Assembly: GCF_026626745.1 (NCBI RefSeq)
Contig: NZ_JAPNJW010000001.1
Location: forward strand, 4,944,001 to 5,008,000
DNA from: Nannocystis sp. RBIL2
GTDB lineage: Bacteria; Myxococcota_A; Polyangia; Nannocystales; Nannocystaceae
Direction of reading: 5' to 3'
DNA length: 64,000 nucleotides
A program made the translations under genes and the position numbers. Every line of letters begins with the position of its first letter. Within the stretch, counting starts at the first letter, position 1. A model generated the notes under the pieces. The model was not told the origin of the DNA and searched no databases. It saw only the letters and a program-made list of their open reading frames with translations. Positions 17,529 through 26,123 of the stretch are shown here, piece by piece.

Positions 17529-18956
17529 ATGGATCCGCTCGAAGAGCCGCGAGTCACTCGCTTCTGGCCGTTCATGTTCGCCCTCTTCGTCGGGTCGTTC
17601 ATGTCGGTGCTGAGCTCGAGCACCATCACCCTCGCCATCCCCGAGCTGCAGCGGTACTTCGGCGCCGAGCTCTCGCTGCTGCAGTGGACCCTGACCGGCT
17701 TCATGCTCGCCATGGGCACGACCGCCCCGCTCACCGGTTATCTCGGCGGCCGCTTCAGCTTCAAGTCGCTGTACGTCGCCAGCCTCGTCGGCTTCACCCT
17801 CGCCTCCGTGCTGTGCGGCATGGCCTGGGACGCGCGCTCCCTCGTCGCGTTTCGCTTCCTTCAGGGTGCGTTCAGCGGCGCCATCATGCCGGTGACCATG
17901 ACCCTCATCTACCAGCTCCTGCCCCGCGAGCGGCAGGCGCTGGCGGCCAGCCTCTGGAGTTTGGCGGCCAGCTTGGCGCCCGCCTTCGGCCCCACCTTCG
18001 CCGGCTGGCTCATCACTCTCGGCGACTGGCGGTGGTTGTTCTTCATCAACGTCCCGCTCGGCGTCCTCGCAGTCGCGCTGGCCGGGCGGACCATCCCCTA
18101 CTACCGCCTGCAGGTCCCGCAGGCGTTCGACCTGCCCGGGCTGCTCACGGTCATCGTCGGCACCCTGTCGCTGCTCATCGCCCTGAGCCAGGGCAGGGAC
18201 TGGGGCTGGACGCACGCCAGCACCGTCTCCCTGCTCTTGCTCGGCACCCTGTCGCTGCTCGCCTTCGTCGTCCGCGAGCTGAGGACGCGTCATCCGCTGC
18301 TCGACCTGCGCGTCCTCGTCAATCGCCGCTATCTGGTCACTCTGATCGTAGCGATCATCATCACCATCAGCCTGTACTCCGGCGCCTTCCTCGTGCCCGT
18401 GTTCCTGCAGACGATCCAGGGCGTCACGCCGCTCGAGACCGGCCTCGTCCTGCTCCCCGCGTCTCTGGCGATGGCCCTCCTGATGCCCGTGGTCGGGCGC
18501 CTGTACGGCCCGCTCGGGCCGCGCGGGCTCATGACTGCCGGCGTCCTGATGATCGCCGGCGGCACCTACGCCCTGAGCCGCTTGACGCCGGAGATCTCCC
18601 AGACCTACGTGCTGGCGTGGATGCTGGTGCGCAACGTAGGCATCTCGCTGGCGATCATGCCGGCCAGCAACGCGGGGATGGAGGAGATCCCACGCGAGCA
18701 GATGGGCCACGCGTCCTCGATCAGCAACTGGCTGCGCAACGTGTTCGGGGCCTTTTCAATTGCCATCTTCACGGCGCTCCTGTCCGTCTTCTCGAGCCAC
18801 GAGGCGGAGGCGCTCGTGCGCCAGGGAGTGACGGAGCGCGCGACCATCGAAAAGCTCTCGCTGGTCGCGGGCATCAACGACGTCTACCTGGTCGCCACGC
18901 TCGTCGCCCTCGTCGCCGTGCCGCTCAGCCTGGGCGTCCGCAAGCTCCGACCCTGA
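17529..18956 (+). CDS. MFS multidrug efflux transporter, DHA2/EmrB type
   Basis: 475 residues and about 14 predicted membrane helices, as in the drug:H+ antiporter-2 branch. Motifs seen: LDxT-like segment at the N-terminus is replaced by SSSTITLAIPELQ, WTLTGFMLAMGTTAPLTGYL with GGRFSFK (motif A region), FRFLQGAFSGAIMPV (motif B/C region), FGPTFAGWL and the LGDWRWLFFINVPLG block that is typical of EmrB/QacA. Proton-driven export of hydrophobic drugs or natural products is the family role; the substrate is unknown. No HlyD-type adaptor is adjacent. Start: ATG 17529 follows GGGGACGG at good distance; ATG 17511 is an alternative. Confidence 0.85.
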   Translation: MDPLEEPRVTRFWPFMFALFVGSFMSVLSSSTITLAIPELQRYFGAELSLLQWTLTGFMLAMGTTAPLTGYLGGRFSFKSLYVASLVGFTLASVLCGMAWDARSLVAFRFLQGAFSGAIMPVTMTLIYQLLPRERQALAASLWSLAASLAPAFGPTFAGWLITLGDWRWLFFINVPLGVLAVALAGRTIPYYRLQVPQAFDLPGLLTVIVGTLSLLIALSQGRDWGWTHASTVSLLLLGTLSLLAFVVRELRTRHPLLDLRVLVNRRYLVTLIVAIIITISLYSGAFLVPVFLQTIQGVTPLETGLVLLPASLAMALLMPVVGRLYGPLGPRGLMTAGVLMIAGGTYALSRLTPEISQTYVLAWMLVRNVGISLAIMPASNAGMEEIPREQMGHASSISNWLRNVFGAFSIAIFTALLSVFSSHEAEALVRQGVTERATIEKLSLVAGINDVYLVATLVALVAVPLSLGVRKLRP

Positions 18957-19423
18957 GAGCTGGAGGCCATCGAAGATCGGCACCGGCGATCTCGGACGCG
19001 AGGGTGAGCTACCGACGGTTCGAGGACCCCACGCGACCGGCCGGCGCGACCTCCGCCAACAGCGTCGAGCCCCTTCGCGTGGGGTTCACTCAGCTCCGCG
19101 CATTTGGCGCAATCCTCCCCACGAGCGAGATGCGGCGCGTCGCACCCGCCCTCGCGCATGAGGGTCCCACTGGCGGCGTGCGCGCCAAAAAACCCCCGCA
19201 AGAGGCTGCGCTGTCGCCTCCGTGGGCACTCGCCGCCACTCTGCGGCCCAGACACCCCGCAAAACAAAACAAAATCAATCACTTCCCATCCCCCCACCGC
19301 CCCCCGCCCCCGACCCGGCGCCCGATCTCCCTGCCCCCGTCCGCGACCTTGCGCAAAAGCGCGCATCATCGGCTTTCCACCATCTCGGGCCCCCCGTGTG
19401 GTAGAGGGGCGCAGCAGCACGCG
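18957..19423. other. intergenic leader before the PcnB-type gene
   Basis: 467 bases without a gene. It includes an A-rich stretch (AAAACAAAACAAAATCAATC, around 19259-19278) that stands out in this genome and may be part of the promoter or a leader of the downstream gene. No clear promoter boxes or RNA structure were recognised. Confidence 0.35.
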
Positions 19424-20764
19424 ATGCCCGAAGTGAAGGCAAGCAGCCCCTCTGTTCCGACGCCGCCGCGCCTTCAGGGGGCCATCTCCATCCGGGATGT
19501 CGACCCGGACGCGCTCAAGGTCGTCCGCAAGCTGGTGGCCGGAGGCCACGAGGCCTACCTGGTGGGCGGTTGCGTACGCGACCTGTTCCTCAAGCGGAGG
19601 CCGAAGGACTTCGACGTGGCGACCAGTGCCACCCCGGAGACCATCCGCAAGGCGTTCCGCAACTGCCGCATCATCGGCCGCCGCTTCAAGCTCGCGCACG
19701 TGTTCTTCGGCCCGAAGATCATCGAGACGAGCACCTTTCGGACCACGCCGATCACCGCCGAGGACGACCCGCTGATCACCCACGACAACGAGTGGGGCTC
19801 GGTCGAGGACGACGCGCGGCGGCGCGACTTCACCATCAACGGCCTCTTCTACGACACCGACGCCGACGCCATCGTCGACTTCGTCGACGGCCTGGCCGAC
19901 CTCGAGCGCGGCGTCATCCGTACGATCGGCGACCCGCTGCTGCGCTTCCAGGAGGATCCTGTGCGCATGCTGCGGGCGGTCAAGTTCGCCGCGCGGCTCG
20001 ACTTCACGATCGAGGAGGCCACCTGGCGGGCCCTGCTCGACACCGTGGGCCACATCGGCAAGTGCTCGCGCGCCCGCGTGCTCGAGGAGATCTACAAGCT
20101 CCTGCGCGGCGGCGCGGCGCGGCGCAGCTTCGAGCTGTTGCTCGAGTCGCGGCTGATGACGGAGCTCATGCCGAGCTACGTCGACCTCTACCGCAAGCTG
20201 AGCGCGAGCGGCCTCGCGGGTCCGGCCAGCAAGACGAAGCCCGGCGAGCCCTCGCGGGTGATGTGGAACCTGCTGGAGGCGCTCGACGAGTACACCAGCG
20301 CCACCAGCCAGGTCGCCAGCAACGGCGTCCTCCTCGCGGTGCTGTTCGCGCCGCTGCTCGACGAGCAGTGGCACACCGCCAGCCGCCAGGGCCTCGATCG
20401 CCTGATCGACGACCTCATGGGCCCGGTCTGCGTCAGCCTCGGCGTCGCCCGCCGCGACCGCGAGCTGGCGCGGCAGATCCTCATGGCCCACCGGCGCATG
20501 GTCGAGTCGCTCACCCGCAAGAAGCGGCGGCCCTCGCTGGTCCAGCGCCAGTACTTCCACGAAGCGCTGGTCTTCCTCGGCCTCACCGTCAAAGCCCGCG
20601 GCGGCGACGGCAGCGAGCTCGGGCACTGGCAGCGCCTCGCCGCCGTCACCCAGCCGATGCGCATCGAGTCGGAGGGCGACTTCGACAGCGGCCCGCGACG
20701 CAAACGGCGTCGCCGGACGCGCCCGGACGGCCGGCGTCACTCCGCCGAGTCGGGTTCGCCGTGA
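19424..20764 (+). CDS. pcnB: poly(A) polymerase / CCA-adding-type nucleotidyltransferase, PcnB-like
   Basis: 446 residues, near the length of bacterial PcnB. Class II nucleotidyltransferase head: YLVGGCVRDLFLKRRPKDFD followed by VATSATPETI carries the GG and the metal-binding DxD-like RPKDFD; RRDFTINGLFYD (RRD and neck) and DPVRMLRAVKFAARLDFTIE (ERxxxE region equivalent) complete the core. PcnB proteins have a basic C-terminal tail, seen here as RRKRRRRTRPDGRR. It would add 3' A tails to RNA and so speed decay; a CCA-adding role cannot be fully excluded. ATG 19424 begins MPEVKASS. Its stop overlaps the next gene's GTG start (GTGA), so the methyltransferase is translated with it. Confidence 0.85.
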   Translation: MPEVKASSPSVPTPPRLQGAISIRDVDPDALKVVRKLVAGGHEAYLVGGCVRDLFLKRRPKDFDVATSATPETIRKAFRNCRIIGRRFKLAHVFFGPKIIETSTFRTTPITAEDDPLITHDNEWGSVEDDARRRDFTINGLFYDTDADAIVDFVDGLADLERGVIRTIGDPLLRFQEDPVRMLRAVKFAARLDFTIEEATWRALLDTVGHIGKCSRARVLEEIYKLLRGGAARRSFELLLESRLMTELMPSYVDLYRKLSASGLAGPASKTKPGEPSRVMWNLLEALDEYTSATSQVASNGVLLAVLFAPLLDEQWHTASRQGLDRLIDDLMGPVCVSLGVARRDRELARQILMAHRRMVESLTRKKRRPSLVQRQYFHEALVFLGLTVKARGGDGSELGHWQRLAAVTQPMRIESEGDFDSGPRRKRRRRTRPDGRRHSAESGSP

Positions 20765-21621
20765 CGCGGCGCGGCAAGGGCCCCCTCGACCCCGAGGCCC
20801 TGCTGCGACTGGGCACCAGCGAGCACTACGAAGACCCCGAGCTGTACGACTTCGAGTACCGCGACCACCGCCACGACGTCGCCTGGTACCGCGGCCTCGC
20901 GCGCGACCGCGGCCCGCGCCAGCGCGTCGTCGAGCTCGGCGCCGGCACCGGGCGGATCAGCCTGCCTCTGTGCCACGACGGCCACGGCGTCGTCGCCGTC
21001 GACCGCATGCCGACCATGCTCGACCACCTGCGGCGCAAGGCCCAGGGCGTCGCCAGCGACGTCGCCGCCCGCCTCGAACCTGTCCTCGGGGACATCACCG
21101 CGCTGCCGCTGCCCGACGCCGGCGCCGACCTCGTGTTCGCCCCCTTCAACGTCCTCATGCACCTGTACTCGTGGGAGGACCTGCTGCGCTGCTTCCGCGA
21201 GGCCGCGCGCGTGCTCGTGCCCGGCGGGCGGTTCGCCTTCGACGTCCTCCTGCCCGACCTCGAGTGGCTGACCTGGGACCCCGAGGAGCGCCACAGCGTC
21301 ACCCACTTCACCCACCCGCGCACCGGCGCGGCCATGGTCTACTCGACCAATCACACCTACGACCCGCACACGCAGGTGTGCCACGTGCGGATCTTCTACG
21401 ACGACGCCCCCAAGCGCCCCCGCGCCTTCAAGCCGCCGCCCGAGCCGGCGCAGGTCGTCCACCTCGCCCACCGCCAGATCTTCCCCGAAGAGCTGCGCCA
21501 CCTCGTCGCCGCCGCCGGCCTCACCCTCGACAGCCTCGGCGGCAACTTCCGCGGCACCCGCCTCGCCCCCGGCGTCGACTCGCAGTGCGGCCTCTGCACC
21601 AAGCCCCAAGGACATGTCTGA
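20761..21621 (+). CDS. class I SAM-dependent methyltransferase
   Basis: 286 residues, starting with GTG inside the stop of the PcnB-like gene. The SAM-binding motif I is VVELGAGTGRISLPL, followed by VVAVDRMPTMLDHLR (motif II, acidic end of strand 2), DITALPLPDAGADLVFAPFN (motif post-I/IV) and LVPGGRFAFDVLLPD. It belongs to the Methyltransf_11/25 type; small-molecule or tRNA substrates are possible. Coupling to PcnB is suggestive of an RNA link but that is inference. An exact palindromic element at 21081-21094 codes within VLGDITA, and the last codons and the stop lie inside a 12-bp-stem hairpin (21607-21636). Confidence 0.75.
   Translation: MTRRGKGPLDPEALLRLGTSEHYEDPELYDFEYRDHRHDVAWYRGLARDRGPRQRVVELGAGTGRISLPLCHDGHGVVAVDRMPTMLDHLRRKAQGVASDVAARLEPVLGDITALPLPDAGADLVFAPFNVLMHLYSWEDLLRCFREAARVLVPGGRFAFDVLLPDLEWLTWDPEERHSVTHFTHPRTGAAMVYSTNHTYDPHTQVCHVRIFYDDAPKRPRAFKPPPEPAQVVHLAHRQIFPEELRHLVAAAGLTLDSLGGNFRGTRLAPGVDSQCGLCTKPQGHV
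21081..21094. repeat. TGTCC-N4-GGACA palindromic element (loop TCGG)
   Basis: Exact copy in the methyltransferase gene, at the conserved strand 'VLGDI', showing that the element can lie in a structured, conserved part of a domain. Confidence 0.75.
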
Positions 21622-21636
21622 AGCGACATGTCCTTG
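21607..21636. repeat. 12-bp-stem hairpin spanning the methyltransferase stop codon
   Basis: CAAGGACATGTC pairs perfectly with GACATGTCCTTG around a 6-base loop TGAAGC; the gene's TGA stop is the loop. It is an extended member of the GGACATGTCC family and could end or protect the message. Confidence 0.75.
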
Positions 21637-21817
21637 CGGGCATCCACGTCCTCGGCTTCGTCGATCCGCCTGGCGCCGCCCGCGCTATCCGTCGCGCCTG
21701 TCTTTTGGGCCAGCCGTCGCAACGCGGCCGGGCACACCCCGCGCAAATCCTCGCAGAACAATGTTCATATGACCCGCCCGACCCGCTCGGGCGACCCGCC
21801 CCTGGCGTGAGCCGCTG

Positions 21818-22387
21818 ATGCCCGCGATCCGTCGCCTCTCGAATTTGCTCGGCGTCGACGACGCCCCGTTCGCGCGCGAGCACCGGGGGGACGTGGCGAT
21901 CATCGGCACTGTCTGCACCTCGGGCCGGCTCGACGGCGTCCTGCGCGGCAAGGTCCGCCGCGACGGCGCCGACGCGGCCCGCAGGATCGCCGCCATGCTG
22001 CTGGGCTCGCCGTTCGCAGAGGCGGTCCAGGCGGTCGTCCTGCAGGGCATCGCCCTCGCCGGCTTCAACGTCGTCGACCTCGACGCGCTGCACGAGGCGA
22101 TCGCTCGCCCGGTCCTCGTCGTCGCTCGCCGCCCGCCCGACCTCGTGAAGATCCGCGCCGCCCTGGAGCGCCTCCCCGGTGGATCCCGCAAGTGGAAGCT
22201 GATCCAGCGCGCCGGCGCGATGGAGCCGCTGGGCGGCGTATGGGTCCAGCGCAAGGGGCTCGCAGTCGCCGAGGCCGCCCTCTTGCTCGAGCGCTCGCGG
22301 GTTCACGGGGCTTTGCCCGAGCCGCTGCGGCTGGCCCACCTGATCGCTGGCGCTTTCGGGCGCGGGTACAGCAAGGGCCGGGCCTGA
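21818..22387 (+). CDS. DUF99 family protein (endonuclease dU-like)
   Basis: 189 residues, full length for the family. Matching landmarks are LLGVDDAPFAREHRGDVAII, then DGVLRGKVRRDGADA, VVLQGIALAGFNVVDLDALH, PVLVVARRPPD and the C-terminal PEPLRLAHLIAGAFGRGYSK ending GRA. DUF99 is mainly archaeal; some archaeal members have been described as endonucleases acting at deoxyuridine (family knowledge, not tested here). The fold is RNase H-like/endonuclease V-like, with Asp residues (DD in VDDAPF) as likely metal ligands. It begins 196 bases after the methyltransferase stop and may be separately expressed. Confidence 0.75.
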   Translation: MPAIRRLSNLLGVDDAPFAREHRGDVAIIGTVCTSGRLDGVLRGKVRRDGADAARRIAAMLLGSPFAEAVQAVVLQGIALAGFNVVDLDALHEAIARPVLVVARRPPDLVKIRAALERLPGGSRKWKLIQRAGAMEPLGGVWVQRKGLAVAEAALLLERSRVHGALPEPLRLAHLIAGAFGRGYSKGRA

Positions 22388-22703
22388 ACACCCCTTGCGG
22401 ACCTGCCTGAAAGGACAGGTGCAACCATTCACTCCAGCGGCGCGCGGCGACAGTTCGTGGCCGCAAAATTCCAAGGGACGCGCATTTCATTCGCCGCTTT
22501 TTGTCGGCGTTGCGATCGCAGGTCGGAGGCCGCCCGAGTCGTTGCAGCTCCCATGTTCCACGAACACCGATGCGTGGTCCAGACGCGGCTCGGCGAGTGC
22601 CCGAGTCGAGCGTGCGGCCTGACCTTGACGACATGTCCGACGAGTCGGACCGCGCGGATCCACGGCGCTCGAATCGGCCCTGTCACGGTGCTAGCCTCGA
22701 ATC
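22388..22703. other. intergenic region with one hairpin
   Basis: 316 bases. At 22401-22420 a variant of the palindromic element (ACCTG…CAGGT with inner AAAGGACA) lies 13 bases after the DUF99 stop and could serve as a 3' hairpin. A half-site (GACATGTCCGA) lies near 22630. No gene was supported. Confidence 0.4.
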
Positions 22704-23150
22704 GTGCCGCCCAAGGTCATCTTCCTCGACATCGACGGCGTCATGAACAACATCGGCACGCGAGCGGAGCCGGAGCGTCCTGGCATGCTCGCGTGCCTCG
22801 ATCCCGACAACGTCGCGGTGCTCAACCAGATCGTGCGAGCCACCGGCGCGGTGGTGGTGCTGTCGTCGTCGTGGCGCCTGTCGCTGCCGCTCGCCGAGCT
22901 GCGGGCCAGCTTCGCTGCGGCCGGCTGTGAGGCCCAGGTCGTCGGCATCACGCCGGACGTCGACGGTCCGCGGCGCGGCCGGGAGATCCGCGCGTGGCTC
23001 GACGCGCAGCCCGAACCCCCGACCCGCTACGTCGCCATCGACGACCAATTCGACATGCCCGAGCTGCCGGGACACCTGGTCAAGACCTGTCGCGTCCACG
23101 GCCTCACCACCCGCGAGCTCCCGCAAGTGCTCGCCCAGCTGGCCGACTGA
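22704..23150 (+). CDS. HAD-like phosphatase-domain protein
   Basis: 148 residues. VIFLDIDGVMNN gives HAD motif I (DxD), VVVLSSSWRLS gives motif II (Ser after the second strand) and YVAIDDQFD gives motif IV acidic residues. This short layout, with 'LDIDGVL/MN' and 'SSSWR', matches the HAD_SAK_1/2 group linked to RNA repair proteins (family recollection). No cap domain is visible, so the substrate may be large, such as a protein or nucleic acid end. Start GTG 22704; no better ATG exists. Confidence 0.7.
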   Translation: MPPKVIFLDIDGVMNNIGTRAEPERPGMLACLDPDNVAVLNQIVRATGAVVVLSSSWRLSLPLAELRASFAAAGCEAQVVGITPDVDGPRRGREIRAWLDAQPEPPTRYVAIDDQFDMPELPGHLVKTCRVHGLTTRELPQVLAQLAD

Positions 23151-23238
23151 GCCGCGGCGCAGGGCGAAGAACTCCGCGCCCCGCGAGTCGACGCAGCCCG
23201 CCTGGTCGTCGTCCGCGTCGTGCGGTATCCTCCGCCGC

Positions 23239-23667
23239 ATGTTGAATTACCGCGAGGCCGTGCTGGCCGACATCCCGCGCCTGCAGGTGATCCGCGCCGC
23301 CGTCCGCGAGAACGTCCTGTCGAACCCCGGCCTCGTGACCGTCCCCGACTACGAGGAGCACATCCGCGGCCCCGGCAGGTCGTGGGTCGGCGAGGAGGAC
23401 GGCCTCGTCCTCGGCTTCTCCTCCGCGCACCCGCAGCCCGGCTCGATCTGGGCGCTCTTCATCGACCCCGCCCACGAGCGCCGCGGTCTCGGCCGCGCCC
23501 TCCTGGACCGCGCAGTCGCCTGGCTGTGGTCGCACCCCGGGCTCGACGCCATCCAGCTCACCACCGCCGTCGGCACCCGCGCCGACGCGTTCTACCGCGC
23601 CGCCGGCTGGGCCGATGTCGGCCGCTCGCGCAGCGGCGAGGTGATCTTCCGCCTCCCGCGCGCCTGA
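23239..23667 (+). CDS. GNAT-family N-acetyltransferase
   Basis: 142 residues. The acetyl-CoA site is IDPAHERRGLGRALLDRAVA (motif A, RRGxGxA), preceded by the beta-strand IWALF and followed by AFYRAAGWADVG (motif B). GNAT enzymes acetylate amines on small molecules or proteins; the substrate is not indicated. ATG 23239 is the natural start (MLNYREAVLADIPRLQ). The gene is convergent with the EF-hand/oxidase gene; a palindromic element occupies the 62-base gap. Confidence 0.85.
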   Translation: MLNYREAVLADIPRLQVIRAAVRENVLSNPGLVTVPDYEEHIRGPGRSWVGEEDGLVLGFSSAHPQPGSIWALFIDPAHERRGLGRALLDRAVAWLWSHPGLDAIQLTTAVGTRADAFYRAAGWADVGRSRSGEVIFRLPRA

Positions 23668-23688
23668 ACCGATCGAGGTGACCGAATA

Positions 23689-23710
23689 GACATGTCCTCG
23701 AAGACATGTC
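23689..23710. repeat. palindromic element between convergent genes
   Basis: GACATGTC repeated as an inverted pair around CTCGAA (perfect 8-bp stem; the right copy continues as GTCC). It sits between the stops at 23667 and 23730, where it could act as a two-way 3' end structure. Confidence 0.7.
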
Positions 23711-23729
23711 CATTCAGACAGCGGCGCCG

Positions 23730-26123
23730 TCAATCCTCGGTGTAGAGCCCGCTCCGCCCGAGCTTCTCCTCCGCCTCGGAGAAGCTGACGGTCAGCGGGT
23801 CGCTCAGGTTCGCATCGAAGTGATAGTTGTCCTGCAGGAAGCGCTCCTCGATCACGCGCGATTCCAGCTGGCGGATGTAGTCCTGGGCGATCTTCTTGGC
23901 CTGCAGGGCGCTCGCGGCGTCGCCTCGCGCCAGCAGCCGGTGCAGCTCCAGGCGCACGCCCGCGAGCCGGCCGACGGGGCCCATCAAGCGGAAGTTGCTC
24001 TCCACCCGCTCGACCGGGATGCTCGGCTGATTGAACGCGCGGGCGCGGGCGAGCTCGGCCGCCAGGCTCGGCCAGTAGCGCGTCGTGTAGAAGGCGCCGT
24101 CGTCGCGGTGGTACCACTCCTCGGAGCGGGCGATCGACGACGACACGGTGTTGTGGAGCTTCCACAGGAACAGCCGCAGCGACGGCCCGTCGCTCACCGA
24201 GCTCAGCTTGTCGTCGATGGACATGTTGAAGCTGGTCGCCTCGAGGTCGTGGCCGAGGAGCAGGTACTCCACCGGGTACATGTCGACCTCGCGGTTCTGC
24301 ACCACGTAGGCGTTGAGGTGGTGCCGGCAGTACGGGCACGGGTACATCGTGGCGAACAGCTTGAAGAACTGCTTGAACACCGGGACCAGCCGCTGCTGCT
24401 CGGCCGCGGGCTTGTCACACGCGAGCTCCGCCACCGTGTGGAGGAAGCGCCACACCGCCGGACCGATGAAGTACGGGAAGCTGACCCGCATCTGCGCGTC
24501 GCGCACGTCGTTGCGGCCGACGTACACGTCGACGAAGCTGACGTACTGCGAGATGCTGCCCGAGTCCCGCCCGAACTCCGCCCGCTCGCGCCGCTTCTGC
24601 ACCCCGTTCAAGTAATGGCGCGACAGCCACCAGCTCTGCAGGAGGCGCAGCTTCTCCGGCGGACTGCAGCCCGGGAACGCCGCGATCAGCTCCTTGCCGT
24701 AAACCGCGAACTCGCCCGCGTCGTGCATCCATTGGAACCACCCGTCCATCACCGGGTCGGTCGGCGCCTCGCAGGTGGCGACGTGGCTGGCGTTGCTGAC
24801 CGAGAACGCGCTGAGGAGCTTCGGCATGAAGTCCTCGTACCAGTACCGGACCGGCATCATCGCGCCGTCGACCGTCTCCAGCGCGTTGTCGAGGATGACC
24901 CGGTGCCACCGGTCGAGGTAGGCCTTCGCATCGCCCGCCGCCTGCGCCTGCCCGGGCGCGAGCTCCTGCGCCAACTCCTCCGTGCGCAGTCGCCTCAGCT
25001 CGTTGAGGGCCAGCACGCCCTCGACCACGTCCCCCAGACCGAGCCGCTGCTTGCGCATGCTGATGGCGAACTCGACGCCCGCCGCGAACTTCTCGCGCGT
25101 GTTCTCCGACCGGCTGCGCGCCGCGACCATCGCCTCGTGCTCGGCCAGCATCTCCGCGGTCTTCGGCACGGTCTGCCAGTCGGCGATGCGCCGCTGCAGC
25201 CGCGCGTACTCGGCCTCGAGCGACTCGACCACCGCGTCGAGCGTCGGGTGGCACACCTCCTCGACCACGCCGAGCGCCTTGTACAGGCTCATCGCGGTGC
25301 GCACGAACGGCACGAACTCGGAGATCCGGTACGGCAGGTTGCGCACGCGCAGGTGCGTCTCGTGGTTGGCCGAGAAGCTCTCGCGGAAGCAGCGGTACGC
25401 GGCGCCCTGGATCAGGCGAAACAGACCGATCTGGAGCTGCAGGACGGAGGTCCCGCGGACCTTGCCCGCCTCCGAGCTGCGCGCGTTCTGCTCGCGCAAG
25501 CGGGCGATCTCGACCTCCACCGTGGCCTGCGGTTCGTCGGCCGCGGGCGCGGGCTCGGCCTCGGTCCGCTCGCGGGCGTCGACCTCGCCGGCGATCGCCG
25601 CCGCGGTCGCGCCGGCGCTGGCGAGCGGCGCCGCGGTCTCGAGCGCGCCCGAGGGCCGCGTCGGCACGGCCTGCGCGAGCTGGCAGAACTCGTCGAAGCC
25701 GATCGAGCCGTCCCCGTCGACGTCGACCTCCTTGATCATCTCGTCGAGCTCGCGCGCGCTCAGCCCGACCTGGCTCATGACGCCGCCCATCTCCTCGGCG
25801 GTGATCCGGCCGCTGCCGTCGCGGTCGAACACCGCGAACGCGAGCTCGAGCCGGCTCCGACGGTCGCCGTAACGCGCGAGCATCAGCGTCTTGAACTCGC
25901 CGAAGTCGATGTGGCCCGAGCCGTCGGTGTCGACCTCCTCGATGAGGCCGCGCACCTGCGCCTCCGTGGGACTCTGCCCCAGCGATCGCATCACGACCGC
26001 CAGCTCGGCGGGGGAGATCGCGCCGCTGCCGTCGGTGTCGAAGATACGGAAGGACTCCCAGAGCCTGTCGACGTCGCTCTTGTCGAGGGTGAGCTCTGCT
26101 GCCGATGAACCGCTGGCTGACAT
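23730..26123 (-). CDS. calmodulin-like EF-hand protein fused to Erv1/Alr sulfhydryl oxidase domain
   Basis: 797 residues. The first 150 residues hold four canonical EF-hands (loops DTDGSGAISPAE at 29-40, DTDGSGHIDFGE at 65-76, DRDGSGRITAEE at 100-111, DVDGDGSIGFDE at 134-145), paired as in calmodulin. After an Ala/Glu-rich linker comes a long helical region (about 200-540) without a recognised family. Residues about 550-665 match the Erv/Alr FAD-linked thiol oxidase: IGPAVWRFLHTVA, then MYPCPYCRHHL with the CxxC redox pair (596-599), and LFLWKLHNTV, the family's HN motif. There is no signal peptide. Calcium-controlled disulfide formation is a tempting but untested reading. ATG 26123 follows GGGCGAG; ATG 26129 is possible. 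Confidence 0.75.
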   Translation of the reverse strand: MSASGSSAAELTLDKSDVDRLWESFRIFDTDGSGAISPAELAVVMRSLGQSPTEAQVRGLIEEVDTDGSGHIDFGEFKTLMLARYGDRRSRLELAFAVFDRDGSGRITAEEMGGVMSQVGLSARELDEMIKEVDVDGDGSIGFDEFCQLAQAVPTRPSGALETAAPLASAGATAAAIAGEVDARERTEAEPAPAADEPQATVEVEIARLREQNARSSEAGKVRGTSVLQLQIGLFRLIQGAAYRCFRESFSANHETHLRVRNLPYRISEFVPFVRTAMSLYKALGVVEEVCHPTLDAVVESLEAEYARLQRRIADWQTVPKTAEMLAEHEAMVAARSRSENTREKFAAGVEFAISMRKQRLGLGDVVEGVLALNELRRLRTEELAQELAPGQAQAAGDAKAYLDRWHRVILDNALETVDGAMMPVRYWYEDFMPKLLSAFSVSNASHVATCEAPTDPVMDGWFQWMHDAGEFAVYGKELIAAFPGCSPPEKLRLLQSWWLSRHYLNGVQKRRERAEFGRDSGSISQYVSFVDVYVGRNDVRDAQMRVSFPYFIGPAVWRFLHTVAELACDKPAAEQQRLVPVFKQFFKLFATMYPCPYCRHHLNAYVVQNREVDMYPVEYLLLGHDLEATSFNMSIDDKLSSVSDGPSLRLFLWKLHNTVSSSIARSEEWYHRDDGAFYTTRYWPSLAAELARARAFNQPSIPVERVESNFRLMGPVGRLAGVRLELHRLLARGDAASALQAKKIAQDYIRQLESRVIEERFLQDNYHFDANLSDPLTVSFSEAEEKLGRSGLYTED

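Noticed and set aside
17354..19423. Long plus-strand frame running through the MFS gene into pcnB
   Set aside because: The part before 19424 is Arg/His/Pro-rich and out of frame with the clear transporter; only the PcnB part is real.
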